This document shows positions 1 through 8,412 of a stretch of DNA of 41,594 bases, one piece after another (positions within the stretch are counted from its first letter, which is position 1; each line of letters begins with the position of its first letter). The stretch lies in assembly GCA_017476885.1 (NCBI GenBank), contig JAFUYX010000087.1, positions 1-41,594 on the forward strand, given 5' to 3'. Source of the stretch: Bacilli bacterium. GTDB lineage: Bacteria; Bacillota_I; Bacilli_A; RF39; UBA660. Both the position numbers and the translations under genes were made by a program. A model generated the notes under the pieces. The model had not been told where the DNA came from, did no database searches, and saw nothing but the letters and a program-made list of their open reading frames with translations.

Positions 1-790
1 CAATCGTATCTCCATTTTTAAATTCTTCATATCCTTCAATACTATACTCATCTAATACATAATTCTCTTTAGGAGAAAGATCTATTTTTAACTGATCCCC
101 TGGATAAATCTCATTACTCTCATGAATGGTCCCTATACTAGCAATTTCACTTTGAGTAGTACTCTTTCGATTGACTAAAATTTCTGAACCTTCATCTTTA
201 TCATATTTCAAAAAATACGTTCTTAATGAATAATTTGGCACAAAAATGGTACTCTCTCCAATATAGAATAATTCGATATCATCAATGACATTATCTTCTC
301 CTCCATTGATAATGGGAATTGTAATCTTCATATATTTATAGTTTGGGCAATGACGTTCTGTAATTTGCAACTCACTGTTTGTCACCTCTTCACACAACTC
401 ATCATTTTCACTACTCGTACTTTCCACCAAAATATTTTCAACATCAATTACAACATCTGTTCCTTGAAGTTCCCACTTCTCATCGCCATACGTAAGTTCC
501 CTATCCGTTAATGAAAGAGTCTTCGATAAAATGTTAACTCCATCTTGAAATTCAAAATAAATTTTTGTATGACTTCCATTCATACTCACGCTTTTCAAGG
601 GCTTACTTGTCAAATCCTGCTGTACACTTCGCATAACAGAAGCTCTTACCACTTGATTTTCTTTGGCGTAAGTAGGATGGGAAGACTCAAACTCTACATC
701 CGTGAGCAACTGAAACAAAAATAACATCACCACTGAAATCAGTGCCACACTAATGATAATCTCTATTAATGTAAAACCTTTATTGTTCAT
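1..790 (-). CDS. Type IV pilin-like pseudopilin, partial (3' end outside window)
   Basis: Open frame read leftwards from an ATG at 788-790 off the left edge, so the C-terminus is missing. It begins MNNKGFTLIE, a textbook type III signal: short basic leader, Gly at the cleavage point, Phe at +1 and Glu at +5. A hydrophobic helix of about 20 residues follows, then a mainly beta, Cys-containing ectodomain of over 220 residues. A GAGAGGG ribosome site precedes the start. It is the last visible gene of the Tad operon and is probably a minor pseudopilin made into a tip or initiation subunit by a prepilin peptidase, which is not in the window. The signal is clear; the exact role is inference. Confidence 0.8.
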   Translation of the reverse strand, partial: MNNKGFTLIEIIISVALISVVMLFLFQLLTDVEFESSHPTYAKENQVVRASVMRSVQQDLTSKPLKSVSMNGSHTKIYFEFQDGVNILSKTLSLTDRELTYGDEKWELQGTDVVIDVENILVESTSSENDELCEEVTNSELQITERHCPNYKYMKITIPIINGGEDNVIDDIELFYIGESTIFVPNYSLRTYFLKYDKDEGSEILVNRKSTTQSEIASIGTIHESNEIYPGDQLKIDLSPKENYVLDEYSIEGYEEFKNGDTI

Positions 791-827
791 AACCATCCCT
801 CTCACTTAAGCCAAATTTGAATAAAAG

Positions 828-1427
828 CTAATTAACAAAATCAATATTTGAGAAAAAATGAAAACAAGGATCCGTATCATAATTACTTTCACATCGTTCT
901 TTAGGTTCTGGAGAACCACATTTACATCCATTCTGTCTTGCCGTATATTCAATAATAATTCGATAACGAGACGAAGAGTCTTCAACTTCCGAAGAATCCA
1001 AGGTATTCAAATAAGCAAATAAATCTTTATTAGAACATAGATCATTAGCAAGACCTTGACACTTTAAAATATTAGTCAAATCATAAGGGAGAACCAAAAT
1101 CGAAGAAATCCCCAAATCTTCCCATAATTTTGAAAAAAACTTATTTTCTGAACGATACTGATCACCAAAAACATCAGATTGTCCACGATAAATATATTGA
1201 TAAGGAGTAGTGTTGGTAATTTTACTTGTGACAGTAGATAAATCAAAACTATCAAAATATTGTTTTAAATAATAAGTTTCATAAAGTTTTGCTGTATCAT
1301 CATAACGAAGCCTCTTATTCTCGTCATTTTTATTCGAAACAAAAAGAGAATACACCAGCATCAATGATGCTAAAAGAATTGCTGTCACAATAATCGTTTC
1401 AACAAACACAAAGCCTTTTTTATTCAT
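828..1427 (-). CDS. Type IV pilin-like minor pseudopilin
   Basis: A 199-residue protein starting MNKKGFVFVE, so Gly before the cleavage point and Glu at mature position 5, followed by one hydrophobic N-terminal helix and a polar ectodomain. Six cysteines cluster near the C-terminus (CKCGSPEPKERC and later), suggesting disulphides outside the cell. It lies 37 bp upstream of the next pseudopilin and 64 bp after tadC, in the same direction, so it belongs to the Tad operon. Unlike the Flp gene it lacks the Glu-Tyr pair and is much longer, so a minor subunit is more likely than the main pilin. The family match rests on the signal only. Confidence 0.72.
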   Translation of the reverse strand: MNKKGFVFVETIIVTAILLASLMLVYSLFVSNKNDENKRLRYDDTAKLYETYYLKQYFDSFDLSTVTSKITNTTPYQYIYRGQSDVFGDQYRSENKFFSKLWEDLGISSILVLPYDLTNILKCQGLANDLCSNKDLFAYLNTLDSSEVEDSSSRYRIIIEYTARQNGCKCGSPEPKERCESNYDTDPCFHFFSNIDFVN

Positions 1428-1491
1428 TGTTTATCATCTACCTTCTAAGTTATTATACTAAAAAAAAAGAAAGAAATCTATGATTTTCCTT

Positions 1492-2193
1492 TCATCTCAT
1501 CACCAAATTAATCAATACAGGTGCTAAAATAACCAGCAAAAGAATAGGAATAAAGAAAACAACAGACAAAATACTAATCTTAGTAGGTAACTTAGCAATC
1601 TCGCTTTTCACATCGAGCAACCTTTTATCCCTCAAAAAATCCAATTGATTATTTAAAGATTCCTCGATATTATTTCCAAAGATAGAAGCCTGAATAATAT
1701 TAGAAATGGCATTGTTAATCGTATCACTAGGAATTCTCTCTTTCATTGCAGATAAAGATTCAGAAAAGCTCTTCCCAAGCTTCATCTCATTTAGACTTTT
1801 TTCAAATTCCAAAGCCAATTCGCTATCTATGCTATGTGATGTAATTTTAAGAGCGCTCACTAAATTTTTACCACCTTGTAAAGTTAAAGAAAGAACTTCA
1901 AAAAAGAAAATAGCTTCATCTTCAAGCCTATGGGCTCGTTTTTTTATCGCGTAATCTAAAAAAAGATACTCACTTCCAAAATGAAGAATTAAAACAACCA
2001 TAGGTGCCAAAAAATAACCCTTTGCTTGAAATAAGATACAAAATAGAAAAGCAATCCCTTCAACAAGAAATCTCATATTTAGAAAATCAAACACTTGAAA
2101 TGAACAAGAACTCCCTAAAAGATGAATCTTCTTTTCAATTTTTTTGACACTCTTTTGAGAATAGATTTTTCGAAATATTCGTTTTTTATCCAT
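1492..2193 (-). CDS. tadC: Tad pilus inner-membrane platform protein TadC
   Basis: A 233-residue T2SF-type (GspF-like) membrane protein. Hydrophobic segments lie near residues 40-75 and 205-232, flanking a cytoplasmic helical domain with the family's pattern (ALKITSHSIDSELALEFEK, then a conserved GxSFxESL and IPSDTINNAISNIIQAS). TadB and TadC form the membrane platform on which the TadA ATPase works. The start ATG overlaps the TadB stop by one base, so translation is coupled, and a GAGGTG site lies upstream. Length is a little short of typical TadC (about 280-300). Assignment comes from fold pattern plus operon order B then C. Confidence 0.78.
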   Translation of the reverse strand: MDKKRIFRKIYSQKSVKKIEKKIHLLGSSCSFQVFDFLNMRFLVEGIAFLFCILFQAKGYFLAPMVVLILHFGSEYLFLDYAIKKRAHRLEDEAIFFFEVLSLTLQGGKNLVSALKITSHSIDSELALEFEKSLNEMKLGKSFSESLSAMKERIPSDTINNAISNIIQASIFGNNIEESLNNQLDFLRDKRLLDVKSEIAKLPTKISILSVVFFIPILLLVILAPVLINLVMR

Positions 2194-3200
2194 CAGATTT
2201 TCACCTCAAGAACTTTCTTTATAACAATAATATATAAAGTGTACAATAAAAGAATCAATAAACTCAAAATATAGCCAAGAGTTGTGGTAAACATCGGTGT
2301 AAAATAATTAGGATTCAATAAATAAATCACGGCAATAAAGAGAAAAGGTAAAACACAAAGAATTCGAAAAACAAAAATAGAAGCAGCCGTTAAACTTTGC
2401 ATTTCTTGTCTTAATCTTTTCTTTTCATAAAAATTTTTTTCAATACTACCAAACACTTTAACAATATTACCACCGGTTTTATTAAGTAAAGATAAAGATG
2501 AAGTGATATACTTAGCATCTTCCAAACGAACTCGATGATAAAAACGATCAAATACCACTTCCATCGATAATCCATAAGTCATATCAAGATAAATCTTTTT
2601 AAACTCATCAGAAATAGGTCCATCAAGTTCATTCATAACAATTTCAACTGCTTGCATAATATTACGACCAGATTTAAAGGCATTATTCATCATAATAATC
2701 GCCTTTAATAAGTCCTCTTCCACTCTTTTTCTTTTTGCATGATATTCTATCCTCAAGAATAAATCAGGAACAAAGAACCCTACCCCAAAAACAAGTATCA
2801 AAGGCACCAATTGAACGATTTTAGATTGAATAATAGACCCAACAAAATAAAGAATACCAAGGAAAAATCCTGTAAAGAACTTCAAACTTACATAATCCAT
2901 ACCAGTATAAAAAGATCGACTCTCATATTGGATATGTTTTTCATATCGTCTTGCATAGTTACTTAAGAATACACTTTTTGATATTTTCTTTGATAAACAA
3001 CGAATGAACTTCCAAAAAACATCGATGATAATATCAAAAAAGGATTTCTCTGAATCATGAGTAGATAACAAAGCGAACTTTTCAAATCTTTTTTCTAGCG
3101 AAGCAATTCTTTTTTGACGTGCAAAATAAACGATCACAAGAAGAAGCAAAAATACCAATAATCCTACAACAGCAATCATTTGCCAAGAATACCTAGTCAT
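2193..3200 (-). CDS. tadB: Tad pilus inner-membrane platform protein TadB
   Basis: A 335-residue T2SF-domain membrane protein: one N-terminal membrane helix, two near residues 95-135, a cytoplasmic helical domain (KAIIMMNNAFKSGRNIMQAV; SLLNKTGGNIVKVF), then two C-terminal membrane helices. This is the TadB arrangement; it partners TadC and transmits TadA's ATP-driven motion to pilin assembly. Two in-frame ATGs lie just upstream, but AAAGGAGG sits seven bases from the ATG at 3198-3200, so I chose that start. It lies directly after tadA in the same transcript. Confidence 0.82.
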   Translation of the reverse strand: MTRYSWQMIAVVGLLVFLLLLVIVYFARQKRIASLEKRFEKFALLSTHDSEKSFFDIIIDVFWKFIRCLSKKISKSVFLSNYARRYEKHIQYESRSFYTGMDYVSLKFFTGFFLGILYFVGSIIQSKIVQLVPLILVFGVGFFVPDLFLRIEYHAKRKRVEEDLLKAIIMMNNAFKSGRNIMQAVEIVMNELDGPISDEFKKIYLDMTYGLSMEVVFDRFYHRVRLEDAKYITSSLSLLNKTGGNIVKVFGSIEKNFYEKKRLRQEMQSLTAASIFVFRILCVLPFLFIAVIYLLNPNYFTPMFTTTLGYILSLLILLLYTLYIIVIKKVLEVKI

Positions 3201-3221
3201 GTTCATCCCTCCTTTAGTCAA

Positions 3222-4562
3222 TTATTTTTTTATTTTTGGAAACATAAAATCAATTTCTTGAATTCCTCGAGCCTTAATTTTTTGATATACTTTTGGAACT
3301 TTTTGGTCATATAAAATGTATTCCCCATCCACTTCTCCAGTTTCAGTCAATCCATGTTGATGAAAAGCAAAAATCTCATGAAGTTCAATTTCACCATTTT
3401 CTAAAGATTCCAGTTCAGAAATAGAAGTAATTTTTCTCTTTCCATCACTCATTCTCTCAATGTTAACCACAAGGTCAATGGCAGAAACAATATACTCTCG
3501 AATGGCTTTCATAGGAATATCTAACCCAGACATTAATACCATCGTTTCTAATCGATTTAAAGCATCCTTAGCTCCATTCGCATGCAATGTTGTTAAAGAA
3601 CCTTCATGCCCGGTATTCATCGCTTGTAACATATCAAAAGCTTCTTTTCCTCTTACTTCTCCTACAATAATTCGATCGGGTCTCATTCGAAGAGCATTAA
3701 TGACTAAATCTCGAATAGTAACCTCTGTTTCATTATCATAATTAGTAACTCTTGTTTCAAGAGAAATCACATGTTCCTTCTCTAGCCTTAACTCTGCAGC
3801 ATCTTCTATCGTAATAATTCTCTCATCACTGGGAATAAAACCACTTAAAATATTTAATAAAGTTGTTTTTCCAGAGCCAGTTCCTCCACAAACAACAATA
3901 TTACACTTTCCTCTAACTGCCGCATCTAAAAACATAGCCATATAAGGAGTCATAGAACCAATTCGAATCATATCCTCCGCACTGGTCATTTCACTCTTAA
4001 ACTTTCGAATGGTAATAACAGGACCTTTCGTGGACAAAGGAGGAATTACCGCATTAATTCTAGAACCATCTTTTAATCTAGAATCCACCATAGGATTAGT
4101 CGCATCAATCGTCCTTCCCGTTGGGGCAATTAATCTCTCAATGGTGCGTATAATATGTTCATCATTAATGAATGAAACAGACTCATCTTTCACCAACTGT
4201 CCATCAATTTCAATATAGATTTCTTTAGGACTATTAACCATAATCTCAGTAATATTTTTATCTTCTAATAATTCAGTTAAAGGACCATACCCATTAATTT
4301 CATTATCAATCAAATTATAAAGATGACTTCTCTCCAAATTAGATAAATCATAGCCTTCAATTGTTTTATCAATCTCATCATTAATAAATTGATTTAATAA
4401 TTTATCTTGTGGAACTTCTTGATCAATTAAATTTTCAACAATTTGAGTTCGTAAAGAATCTAAAAGTTCTTTATCTTGAAACATTTCATAATCACTAGTA
4501 ATAGGAACATGACCTTGTTTCCGTTCAATATTAAAAGCATCAACTAAACTAGTTTTCCTCAT
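3222..4562 (-). CDS. tadA: Tad pilus assembly ATPase TadA (CpaF family)
   Basis: A 446-residue secretion/assembly ATPase of the GspE/VirB11 superfamily, CpaF branch. An N-terminal helical domain is followed by the family block GPLTELLEDKNITEIMVNSP, the Walker A GGTGSGKTT, an Asp box (ITIEDAAELRL), Walker B-like RPDRIIVGEVRGKEA and the His box GHEGSLTTLHAN. All key residues are present, so it should be an active hexameric motor for Flp pilus extension. GAGGTGA six bases upstream favours the ATG at 4562. The start lies inside the tadZ 3' end (14-bp overlap), as usual in a tightly coupled operon. Confidence 0.93.
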   Translation of the reverse strand: MRKTSLVDAFNIERKQGHVPITSDYEMFQDKELLDSLRTQIVENLIDQEVPQDKLLNQFINDEIDKTIEGYDLSNLERSHLYNLIDNEINGYGPLTELLEDKNITEIMVNSPKEIYIEIDGQLVKDESVSFINDEHIIRTIERLIAPTGRTIDATNPMVDSRLKDGSRINAVIPPLSTKGPVITIRKFKSEMTSAEDMIRIGSMTPYMAMFLDAAVRGKCNIVVCGGTGSGKTTLLNILSGFIPSDERIITIEDAAELRLEKEHVISLETRVTNYDNETEVTIRDLVINALRMRPDRIIVGEVRGKEAFDMLQAMNTGHEGSLTTLHANGAKDALNRLETMVLMSGLDIPMKAIREYIVSAIDLVVNIERMSDGKRKITSISELESLENGEIELHEIFAFHQHGLTETGEVDGEYILYDQKVPKVYQKIKARGIQEIDFMFPKIKK

Positions 4563-5331
4563 TTTCATTCACCTCTTCATGACCAAGTAAATCAATTCCT
4601 AAATGAACCATAGTAGTATAATCCTTATTAAAAATATTGAGAGCTTTTTCTTGAAGTGTAACAATTTTACCATTCATAACATAAGAATCCATGTTTTTTA
4701 AATAAAATTCAGTTGATACTTCATAATCAATATTTGCTTTTATAATACTTTTCATATCAAACAAGGAAAAATACTTCTTGAAAGGATCTTTGGCAGAATA
4801 CAAAAGTATTTTATAGTTTTCTTTCCCCAAATCTTTAAAAACTGAAATGATACTCTTAATATTCTTTAAATCCATTGGATCATTATTTACCACAAACAAA
4901 ACCGTAGAAACAAGATCCAGTAAAACCAAATTAATTTCATTTAAAACATGACTCATATCAACAAGAACCACATCATAATAAACCACTGCTCGCTCCAAGG
5001 CCATTTCAACATATTTAGAATCAATCTTAGAGGCCTGTCTTGGATCTTTAGGACAAGCTAAGAAATCAATTTTAGAATCATAACTAGTCACATAATCAAA
5101 AAAATCTTTATAACGATTATTATTATAATCATCAACAAAATGATAAATTGTTTTACTTACAGGTTTGTTAAGAGCCAAAGAGACATTCCCACCAGACAAA
5201 TCCATATCCATAATCAGCACTTTTTTTCCTAAAGACTCATAGATACCGGCAAGATTTAAAGCCATAGTCGTTTTACCGACTCCACCTTTGCCAGAAAAAA
5301 AGCCAATACTTTTTCCAAACTTTTTCTTCAT
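4549..5331 (-). CDS. tadZ: Tad pilus localisation protein TadZ/CpaE-like MinD-family ATPase
   Basis: A 260-residue ParA/MinD-type P-loop protein. The deviant Walker A is intact (FFSGKGGVGKTTMALNLAG, residues about 12-30), as are the switch region DMDLSGGNVSLAL and the Walker B-like VVLVDMSH. Typical TadZ/CpaE proteins carry an N-terminal receiver-like domain; this one starts directly at the ATPase, so it is a short version. TadZ marks the pole or site where the Tad machine assembles. Its ATG overlaps the upstream stop (ATGA). A GGGGAG site precedes the start. Being between tadE-like genes and tadA makes a chromosome-partitioning role unlikely. Confidence 0.85.
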   Translation of the reverse strand: MKKKFGKSIGFFSGKGGVGKTTMALNLAGIYESLGKKVLIMDMDLSGGNVSLALNKPVSKTIYHFVDDYNNNRYKDFFDYVTSYDSKIDFLACPKDPRQASKIDSKYVEMALERAVVYYDVVLVDMSHVLNEINLVLLDLVSTVLFVVNNDPMDLKNIKSIISVFKDLGKENYKILLYSAKDPFKKYFSLFDMKSIIKANIDYEVSTEFYLKNMDSYVMNGKIVTLQEKALNIFNKDYTTMVHLGIDLLGHEEVNENEEN

Positions 5332-5711
5332 GCTAGTCTCCCCTTCTCAATTTTTTTAAGAACAAATTCCCCTTTTTCTTGTATCCCCACATAATGAAGA
5401 ACCATTTCATAATCTTCAATTCCAATAATACTTCCAAAAATTGAAGATATCTTTTTGTTAATAAGCACTTCCACATCATTTTCATAAGAAACTTGATATT
5501 CATTTTCCAAGATTTGATTGAGTTCAAATACTCTTTTTAAACTCTCCACATCTTTCTGATTCAAACACGCCCTCATTCCTTCCTCCATAATGCTTCGATA
5601 CTCTATTTTCTTTGTATGAACAAGTCCAATATCAACTACTAAAGCAAGAAGTAAAATAAGAATGGGAATTAAAATCACAAAAAGAATTAATGTTTGTCCC
5701 TTACGATTCAT
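5328..5711 (-). CDS. TadE/TadG-like pseudopilin lacking Glu5
   Basis: A 127-residue protein with an N-terminal MNRKGQTLILF, one long membrane helix (FVILIPILILLLALVVDIG) and a short ectodomain. It matches the TadE-like pattern of its neighbour, but at mature position 5 it has Leu where prepilins carry Glu. Glu5 helps register a new subunit in the pilus, so this protein may be a membrane-bound accessory factor rather than an assembled subunit. The start was put at the ATG at 5711; the extended frame begins with a TTG. Its stop overlaps the tadZ start. Function is inferred from context. Confidence 0.7.
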   Translation of the reverse strand: MNRKGQTLILFVILIPILILLLALVVDIGLVHTKKIEYRSIMEEGMRACLNQKDVESLKRVFELNQILENEYQVSYENDVEVLINKKISSIFGSIIGIEDYEMVLHYVGIQEKGEFVLKKIEKGRLA

Positions 5712-6051
5712 TTTCAATCACTCGCTTTGCTTCAAGTCGGCAAGGATTTCCTAAGATGATTCCTAAACCAGGAGTAACAATATCAATCTCTTTTTGAACA
5801 ACAAGGGTTAACGTTTGATCTTCATTCTTTTGAATTTCAAAGTTCAAAGTGCGATCTTGTTTTTTTAATTTTGCAGAAATTTCTTCATAAGATTCATGAT
5901 GACGATGCATATCTAGAACTTCACTCAGTTCACTTTCTATTTCTGTCTTTGTAAGAATGACTTTTCCGATATCAATAATTCCAAGCAAAAGAAAAATAAA
6001 GATTGGTAATAATATGACAAATTCAATTAATGCTTGACCCCTTTTATTCAT
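5701..6051 (-). CDS. tadE: TadE-like pseudopilin
   Basis: A 116-residue pseudopilin starting MNKRGQALIEFVILLPIF. Gly precedes the cleavage site and Glu5-Phe6 are present, followed by a membrane helix ending in DIGKV, the usual TadE-like pattern. The ectodomain is short and charged with a single Cys. GAGGTGAC five bases upstream supports the ATG at 6051 rather than the upstream GTG. It overlaps the following TadE-like gene by 11 bp and follows the Flp pilin gene. Likely a minor subunit needed for pilus formation; TadE and TadF are hard to tell apart by sequence. Confidence 0.78.
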   Translation of the reverse strand: MNKRGQALIEFVILLPIFIFLLLGIIDIGKVILTKTEIESELSEVLDMHRHHESYEEISAKLKKQDRTLNFEIQKNEDQTLTLVVQKEIDIVTPGLGIILGNPCRLEAKRVIENES

Positions 6052-6063
6052 GCTTGTCACCTC

Positions 6064-6294
6064 TTAATGATTACCTTCATTTTGCCGTTTTTCGAATTCT
6101 TCCTTCGTAATACATGTAGCTTCTCCAAGATTTGTTCCTTCTACATAAACCTTATCTACTAACGAACAAGAAGATTTAGTAATCGCATCTTTCAAAAATC
6201 CCCCAAAATAAGAGACTAAGCTAACCGCAATCACACTAATCAACGCAACAATCAAAACATACTCAACAAGTGCCTGACCCCGGTTATTATTCAT
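6064..6294 (-). CDS. flp: Flp-type major pilin
   Basis: A 76-residue prepilin: short leader MNNNRG, then QALVEYVLIVALISVIAVSL, so Glu5-Tyr6 follow the cleavage glycine, the hallmark of Flp/Fap pilins. The rest is a small polar tail with two cysteines (about positions 43 and 61) that could form a disulphide. It is the first gene after the operon promoter, as expected for the most abundant subunit, and AAGGGAAG precedes the start. The C-terminal tail is longer than in many Flp pilins, which end soon after the helix. Confidence 0.88.
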   Translation of the reverse strand: MNNNRGQALVEYVLIVALISVIAVSLVSYFGGFLKDAITKSSCSLVDKVYVEGTNLGEATCITKEEFEKRQNEGNH

Positions 6295-6322
6295 GTTCCT
6301 ACACTTCCCTTATTATATATTT

Positions 6323-6351
6323 ATTATAACAAAAAAAAAAGAAGATAACAA
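6323..6351 (-). promoter_or_regulatory. Housekeeping-type promoter of the Tad pilus operon
   Basis: On the minus strand, TTGTTA (6346-6351), a 17-bp spacer that is mostly T, and a perfect TATAAT (6323-6328). The start point would lie near 6316, about 20 bases before the Flp start codon. No other strong promoter was seen inside the operon, so the pilus genes probably share this transcript. Confidence 0.75.
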
Positions 6352-6357
6352 CCTCTT

Positions 6358-6864
6358 TTAATCCATATGATGGAACACTGCCATCATATTAAAGAAAAAT
6401 AACATAATAATTCCTAACTGCATTACTGCCTTATAACGATACATCTCATGAGTAGCCACAATTTTATCAGAAATCCCAACCACAAAACTCTCCTTATATT
6501 TAGGAATTTTTCCCTTCAAAGGAAACATATGGGAAACAATTGCATTCTCTTGACGTTCATTTAATTCAAAATAACGTTTTGAATTTTGCAAAGCTATTTT
6601 AGGATGTTCTACTAATGTCTTTCTTTTATTAAAATTTATTAATTCGGCATCAAAGTAAAAGTCATGCAATAATCCTGCTCTAGTAATACTCTTATAATCT
6701 AAATTCATTGCTTTAGAAAGATTATATGAAGTCTTTGCAACACGAAGACTATGCTCATAACGACTAATTCCATGATGAAGTTCACTCTTTAATTTTATAA
6801 ACTCAGGATGAGTTAAAATATCTCTAGTAATACTTTCAAACTCTTGTTTATTTTTCTTGCTCAT
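6358..6864 (-). CDS. HD-domain phosphohydrolase-like protein with a C-terminal membrane helix
   Basis: A 168-residue protein with HD-superfamily metal residues in order: His near 35 (GISRYEHSLRVA), the His-Asp pair in AGLLHDFYFD near 68-69, a later His in VEHP and IVSHMF, and Asp in VGISDKIVA. The last 25 residues are hydrophobic, so it is probably tethered to the membrane. HD proteins of this size hydrolyse nucleotides or small phosphoesters; the substrate cannot be told. It has its own promoter and is separated from the pilus operon by that operon's promoter. The start ATG has GAGGTGA about 11 bases upstream. Confidence 0.72.
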   Translation of the reverse strand: MSKKNKQEFESITRDILTHPEFIKLKSELHHGISRYEHSLRVAKTSYNLSKAMNLDYKSITRAGLLHDFYFDAELINFNKRKTLVEHPKIALQNSKRYFELNERQENAIVSHMFPLKGKIPKYKESFVVGISDKIVATHEMYRYKAVMQLGIIMLFFFNMMAVFHHMD

Positions 6865-6892
6865 TTCCTAGTCAATCACCTCGTACCTTGTT

Positions 6893-6920
6893 AGTATATC
6901 ATATTTCATAAAAAATGCAA
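6893..6920 (-). promoter_or_regulatory. Promoter of the HD-domain gene
   Basis: On the minus strand, TTGCAT (6915-6920), a 16-bp spacer, and TATACT (6893-6898), ending about 30 bases before the start codon at 6864. Nothing else competes in this gap. Confidence 0.55.
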
Positions 6921-7029
6921 ATATGTCTTTCATCTTCAAAAAAAGAAATCAAAAATTTTCTGGATGATGAAAACACTGAACGATACTAACTGAAAAAAAC
7001 ATGAATGATTATTCTGGAAATATCCTCAT

Positions 7030-7221
7030 TTAACCCTTAAGTGATAACTTTTTTGAAACTCTCTTTTTCCTCATATTTTCAATTGTAATCTTTGAAGCAT
7101 AACTTGTTGCCTTGATTAACTCATCATAAATAAAAGTAATTTGTTCAAAAGTCGCCGGTTCCGCATAAGTTGCTTCCACATTTCCTTTTGTAATATTGAA
7201 TACGATATCCATATCAGGCAC
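7030..7221 (-). CDS. Small hypothetical protein
   Basis: A 63-residue frame beginning with GTG at 7219-7221 (an ATG follows three codons later), with a plausible acidic N-terminal half and a very basic end (MRKKRVSKKLSLKG). No ribosome site is visible; the leader is a run of A and T. A terminator pointing the same way lies just upstream at 7233-7258, so it would need its own promoter or read-through. I do not recognise a family. It may be a remnant rather than a working gene. Confidence 0.35.
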   Translation of the reverse strand: MPDMDIVFNITKGNVEATYAEPATFEQITFIYDELIKATSYASKITIENMRKKRVSKKLSLKG

Positions 7222-7232
7222 TTTTTTTTAAA

Positions 7233-7258
7233 ATTTAAAAACTAACATTTCTGTTAGT
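7233..7258 (-). terminator. Rho-independent terminator
   Basis: On the minus strand ACTAACA, loop GAAA, TGTTAGT, then a T-rich tail. It ends whatever is transcribed leftwards from about 7400, a stretch (7259-7413) holding only an unconvincing 32-codon frame. Confidence 0.65.
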
Positions 7259-7413
7259 AATTTATACCTCTCGAACTTTAAAAGTTTGAATTTCTTATAA
7301 ATTTGGTGCGAGTGTCGTAGTAATCTACAACTTTCTCACAAAGACGATTGATATTAGATTCAATCTCTAAATTCATTTTAATATAGAAAATAAATAGCAA
7401 CAAAATTATGCTA

Positions 7414-8202
7414 CTATTTTCTTTTTTTGGTTAAAGTTGGTCCATTTTCAGTATGTGATTTTTGTGTTGTTTGTTGTTTTTCTAGTAATTCATTTTTTAA
7501 ATTTTCTAATGCTTGTTTTTTGGCTCTAATACTTTGTAAAGTTTTAGCAACTTCTTCTTTTTTATCATCTGAACTATGACTTAAATCTAAATTAGTGTTA
7601 TTTCGTAGTGCATTTGCAAAACTTTCTTTGTCACCATATTTTTCTATTCCTGCTGAAACGATATTTCTCAACGCCTCAATAACTTTTTTCTTTTGTTCAT
7701 CTACTGTTAATCTAGAAGCATCCCCAATAACTTTTAAAATTGTCATATTTTCTAATGAATCATCGATTTCGTAAAATATCTCACTTTGTTCTGTTTCAGT
7801 CTCAATTTTTATTGAAGAAGCTTTTAATAATCTTATTTCAGCATTTAATGGAATAAGAAGAGCATTTAATCCAGTTGGTTTTTTTTGATATTCTTGCTTT
7901 TCTATTTCTGACATTTCTTCTAATACATCCATCACATTTAATTGATCCAATATCAGAGGTCTAGCATTATTATATTGAATTGTTCTTTGAAAAACTAGCA
8001 TAATGTTAAATATTGGTATTAACATTAATAAAAGTGCATCCTTTGATGCATTTGGATTTAATTGTTTACTTAATTCTGACAATCTTCTTATATCAATTTT
8101 ATATCCAGCATCAGCAACATCCTTAAACATTCTCAATCCATTTGACATTTCCAAGCCAAAACTTGTAATACTTGTACATAACCATAAAATTAAAAGTCCC
8201 AT
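7414..8202 (-). CDS. Hypothetical membrane-associated protein with coiled-coil tail
   Basis: A 262-residue protein. It begins with a hydrophobic, signal-like segment (GLLILWLCTSITSFGLE), has a second membrane segment near residues 75-95 (ALLLMLIPIFNIMLVFQ) and a long charged C-terminal half rich in Lys and Glu that looks helical and partly coiled coil. The frame extends 19 codons upstream, but AAAGGAG nine bases before the ATG at 8202 and a strong promoter ending at 8231 fix this start. I do not recognise a family. It stands alone between hairpins and next to a possible small toxin gene; no function is claimed. Confidence 0.62.
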   Translation of the reverse strand: MGLLILWLCTSITSFGLEMSNGLRMFKDVADAGYKIDIRRLSELSKQLNPNASKDALLLMLIPIFNIMLVFQRTIQYNNARPLILDQLNVMDVLEEMSEIEKQEYQKKPTGLNALLIPLNAEIRLLKASSIKIETETEQSEIFYEIDDSLENMTILKVIGDASRLTVDEQKKKVIEALRNIVSAGIEKYGDKESFANALRNNTNLDLSHSSDDKKEEVAKTLQSIRAKKQALENLKNELLEKQQTTQKSHTENGPTLTKKRK

Positions 8203-8230
8203 AATAAATTTCTCCTTTGAATTAGGCCAT

Positions 8231-8259
8231 ATAATAACACATGTACATATATTTGTCAA
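8231..8259 (-). promoter_or_regulatory. Strong promoter of the 7414-8202 gene
   Basis: On the minus strand, TTGACA (8254-8259), a 17-bp spacer and TATTAT (8231-8236). The spacer contains the 8-bp palindrome ATGTACAT, a possible operator. The expected start point is about 20 bases before the start codon. Confidence 0.72.
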
Positions 8260-8271
8260 AATTTCATTTCT

Positions 8272-8307
8272 TTGAGTTTAGATTTTTCATAAAAAACCTA
8301 AACTCAA
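8272..8307. terminator. Perfect 10-bp inverted repeat, probable bidirectional terminator or insulator
   Basis: TTGAGTTTAG at 8272-8281 and its exact complement CTAAACTCAA at 8298-8307, with an inner loop that can extend pairing through T5 and A6 tracts. It stands between two divergent promoters (8231-8259 minus, 8320-8348 plus). No gene runs into it, so its role is unclear. Confidence 0.45.
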
Positions 8308-8319
8308 ATTAATTTTACA

Positions 8320-8348
8320 TTGATTGCAGAACAATAGTTTGATATCAT
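8320..8348 (+). promoter_or_regulatory. Promoter of the small hydrophobic peptide gene
   Basis: TTGATT (8320-8325), a 17-bp spacer, TATCAT (8343-8348). The transcript would have about a 58-base leader containing a short hairpin (CTTCTT/AAGAAG) directly before the ribosome site. Confidence 0.5.
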
Positions 8349-8412
8349 TTTATTAGGAACATTTGATAAGTTGGGTGGAGCCAAACTTCTTGAAAAGAAG
8401 GGAGGCGAGAAA

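Noticed and set aside
7304-7380. Possible second tRNA ending in GCACCA on the minus strand
   Set aside because: No matching acceptor 5' strand and no TTCRA T loop could be found; only the end and the downstream flank resemble the real tRNA at 8690-8763.
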